A DNA stretch of 64,000 bases from CAWCUZ01 sp963798795 (GTDB lineage: Bacteria; Acidobacteriota; Vicinamibacteria; Vicinamibacterales; SCN-69-37), in the NCBI GenBank assembly GCA_963798795.1, contig CAWCUZ010000001.1:2604001-2668000 (forward strand), given 5' to 3'. The notes beneath the pieces were generated by a model, which searched no databases, was not told where the DNA came from, and saw only the letters and a list, made by a program, of their open reading frames with translations. Shown in pieces: positions 63,747 to 64,000 of the stretch. How positions within the stretch are numbered: position 1 is the stretch's first letter; every line of letters begins with the position of its first letter. A program made the position numbers and the translations under genes.

Positions 63747-64000
63747 CTACCTGATGATCACGAATCCAATCCCGAGCCGGCTCGCTTCCTTGTTCAGACC
63801 GGCCAGGTCGACCGACAGCAGGTTGTCCCATTCGCCCGCGTAGCCGCTGAGCTCCGAGTCCTGCGCGGCCAGGACCTGCTGCTGCCCCTGCGTGGGCGCG
63901 CCGCTCCCCATCTTCACCCAGTCGAGCAGCGGCGCCAGGCGCGAGTAGAGCTGGGTGCCGCCCTTCATTGCGAGGATGTCGTACGAAACCTCGGCCGTCG
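63747..64000 (-). CDS. C-terminal fragment of a second VPS10/BNR-type secreted protein
   Basis: The frame is open to the right edge of the window, so only the end of the gene is present: VSYDILAMKGGTQLYSRLAP, LLDWVKMGSGAPTQGQQQVL, AAQDSELSGYAGEWDNLLSV and DLAGLNKEASRLGIGFVIIR. The LYSRLAPLL / GAPTQG / LNxxA pattern resembles the helical tail of sortilin/VPS10-type BNR proteins of Acidobacteriota, so I infer a paralogue of the 58.3-61.2 kb protein. The ATG inside the fragment is not the start. Confidence 0.65.
   Translation of the reverse strand, partial: TAEVSYDILAMKGGTQLYSRLAPLLDWVKMGSGAPTQGQQQVLAAQDSELSGYAGEWDNLLSVDLAGLNKEASRLGIGFVIIR

Overview
This 64 kb window comes from a high-GC bacterium. 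The gene set (Oar-like TonB-dependent receptor, soluble PknB-type kinase with a long TPR tail, large sortilin/VPS10-type BNR proteins, caa3 oxidase with SCO) is what I would expect of an Acidobacteriota genome, probably class Vicinamibacteria. That placement is inferred from gene content; no rRNA or other phylogenetic marker is present to prove it. No tRNA, rRNA, CRISPR array, transposase or prophage gene was found.

Layout. 1-4.75 kb: tail of an upstream protein, SCO copper chaperone and a caa3-type cytochrome c oxidase operon (coxB with fused cytochrome c, coxA, coxC, subunit IV). 4.9-9.3 kb: a MacAB-like efflux/ABC set (HlyD adaptor, ATPase, two FtsX permeases). The first ~8.45 kb is riddled with single-base indels although the protein sequence stays intact in the alternating frames, so gene limits there are approximate and the damage looks like sequence error. 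9.4-14.5 kb: UPF0182 membrane protein, then an MBL-fold hydrolase and an amidohydrolase on the other strand. 14.5-18.1 kb: clpS, a 40-bp tandem repeat, clpA and grpE (protein quality control). 18.2-24.4 kb: two tandem GT-C (family 39-like) mannosyl/aminoarabinose-type transferases, speA and a LolA-like secreted protein. 24.8-27.2 kb: a 33-bp-arm hairpin, an Omp85-like barrel and a secreted partner. 27.3-33.4 kb: Ni/Co transporter, treY, S2P-CBS protease and an HD-GYP response regulator.

33.5-41.4 kb holds an AftB-like GT-C enzyme, a DUF5946-like protein, a B12-type radical SAM enzyme, a divergent methyltransferase, a fatty acid hydroxylase and a Ser/Thr kinase with tightly overlapping gene ends; it may be a lipid/envelope modification locus. 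41.5-49.1 kb: Oar-like receptor, membrane patatin, small secreted protein and a PGM1-type ATP-grasp ligase. 49.1-51.8 kb: a compact flavinylation locus (FMN-binding protein, ApbE, NqrB/RnfD-like membrane protein).

51.9-54.45 kb is the most striking part: doxX and an ECF42-type sigma factor are divergent, the sigma overlaps a DGPF/YCII gene, two promoters with identical spacing (TGTCGA-17-CGACC) face in opposite directions between them, and the whole cassette is bracketed by ~105-bp inverted repeats. 54.45-58.1 kb: ppk1-ppx polyphosphate operon. 58.3-64 kb: three BNR/VPS10-type beta-propeller genes, one coupled to a MoaD/ThiS-like protein ending in Gly-Gly, plus a membrane protein. Paired-hairpin repeat elements occur at three gene ends (44.57, 58.27, 63.68 kb).
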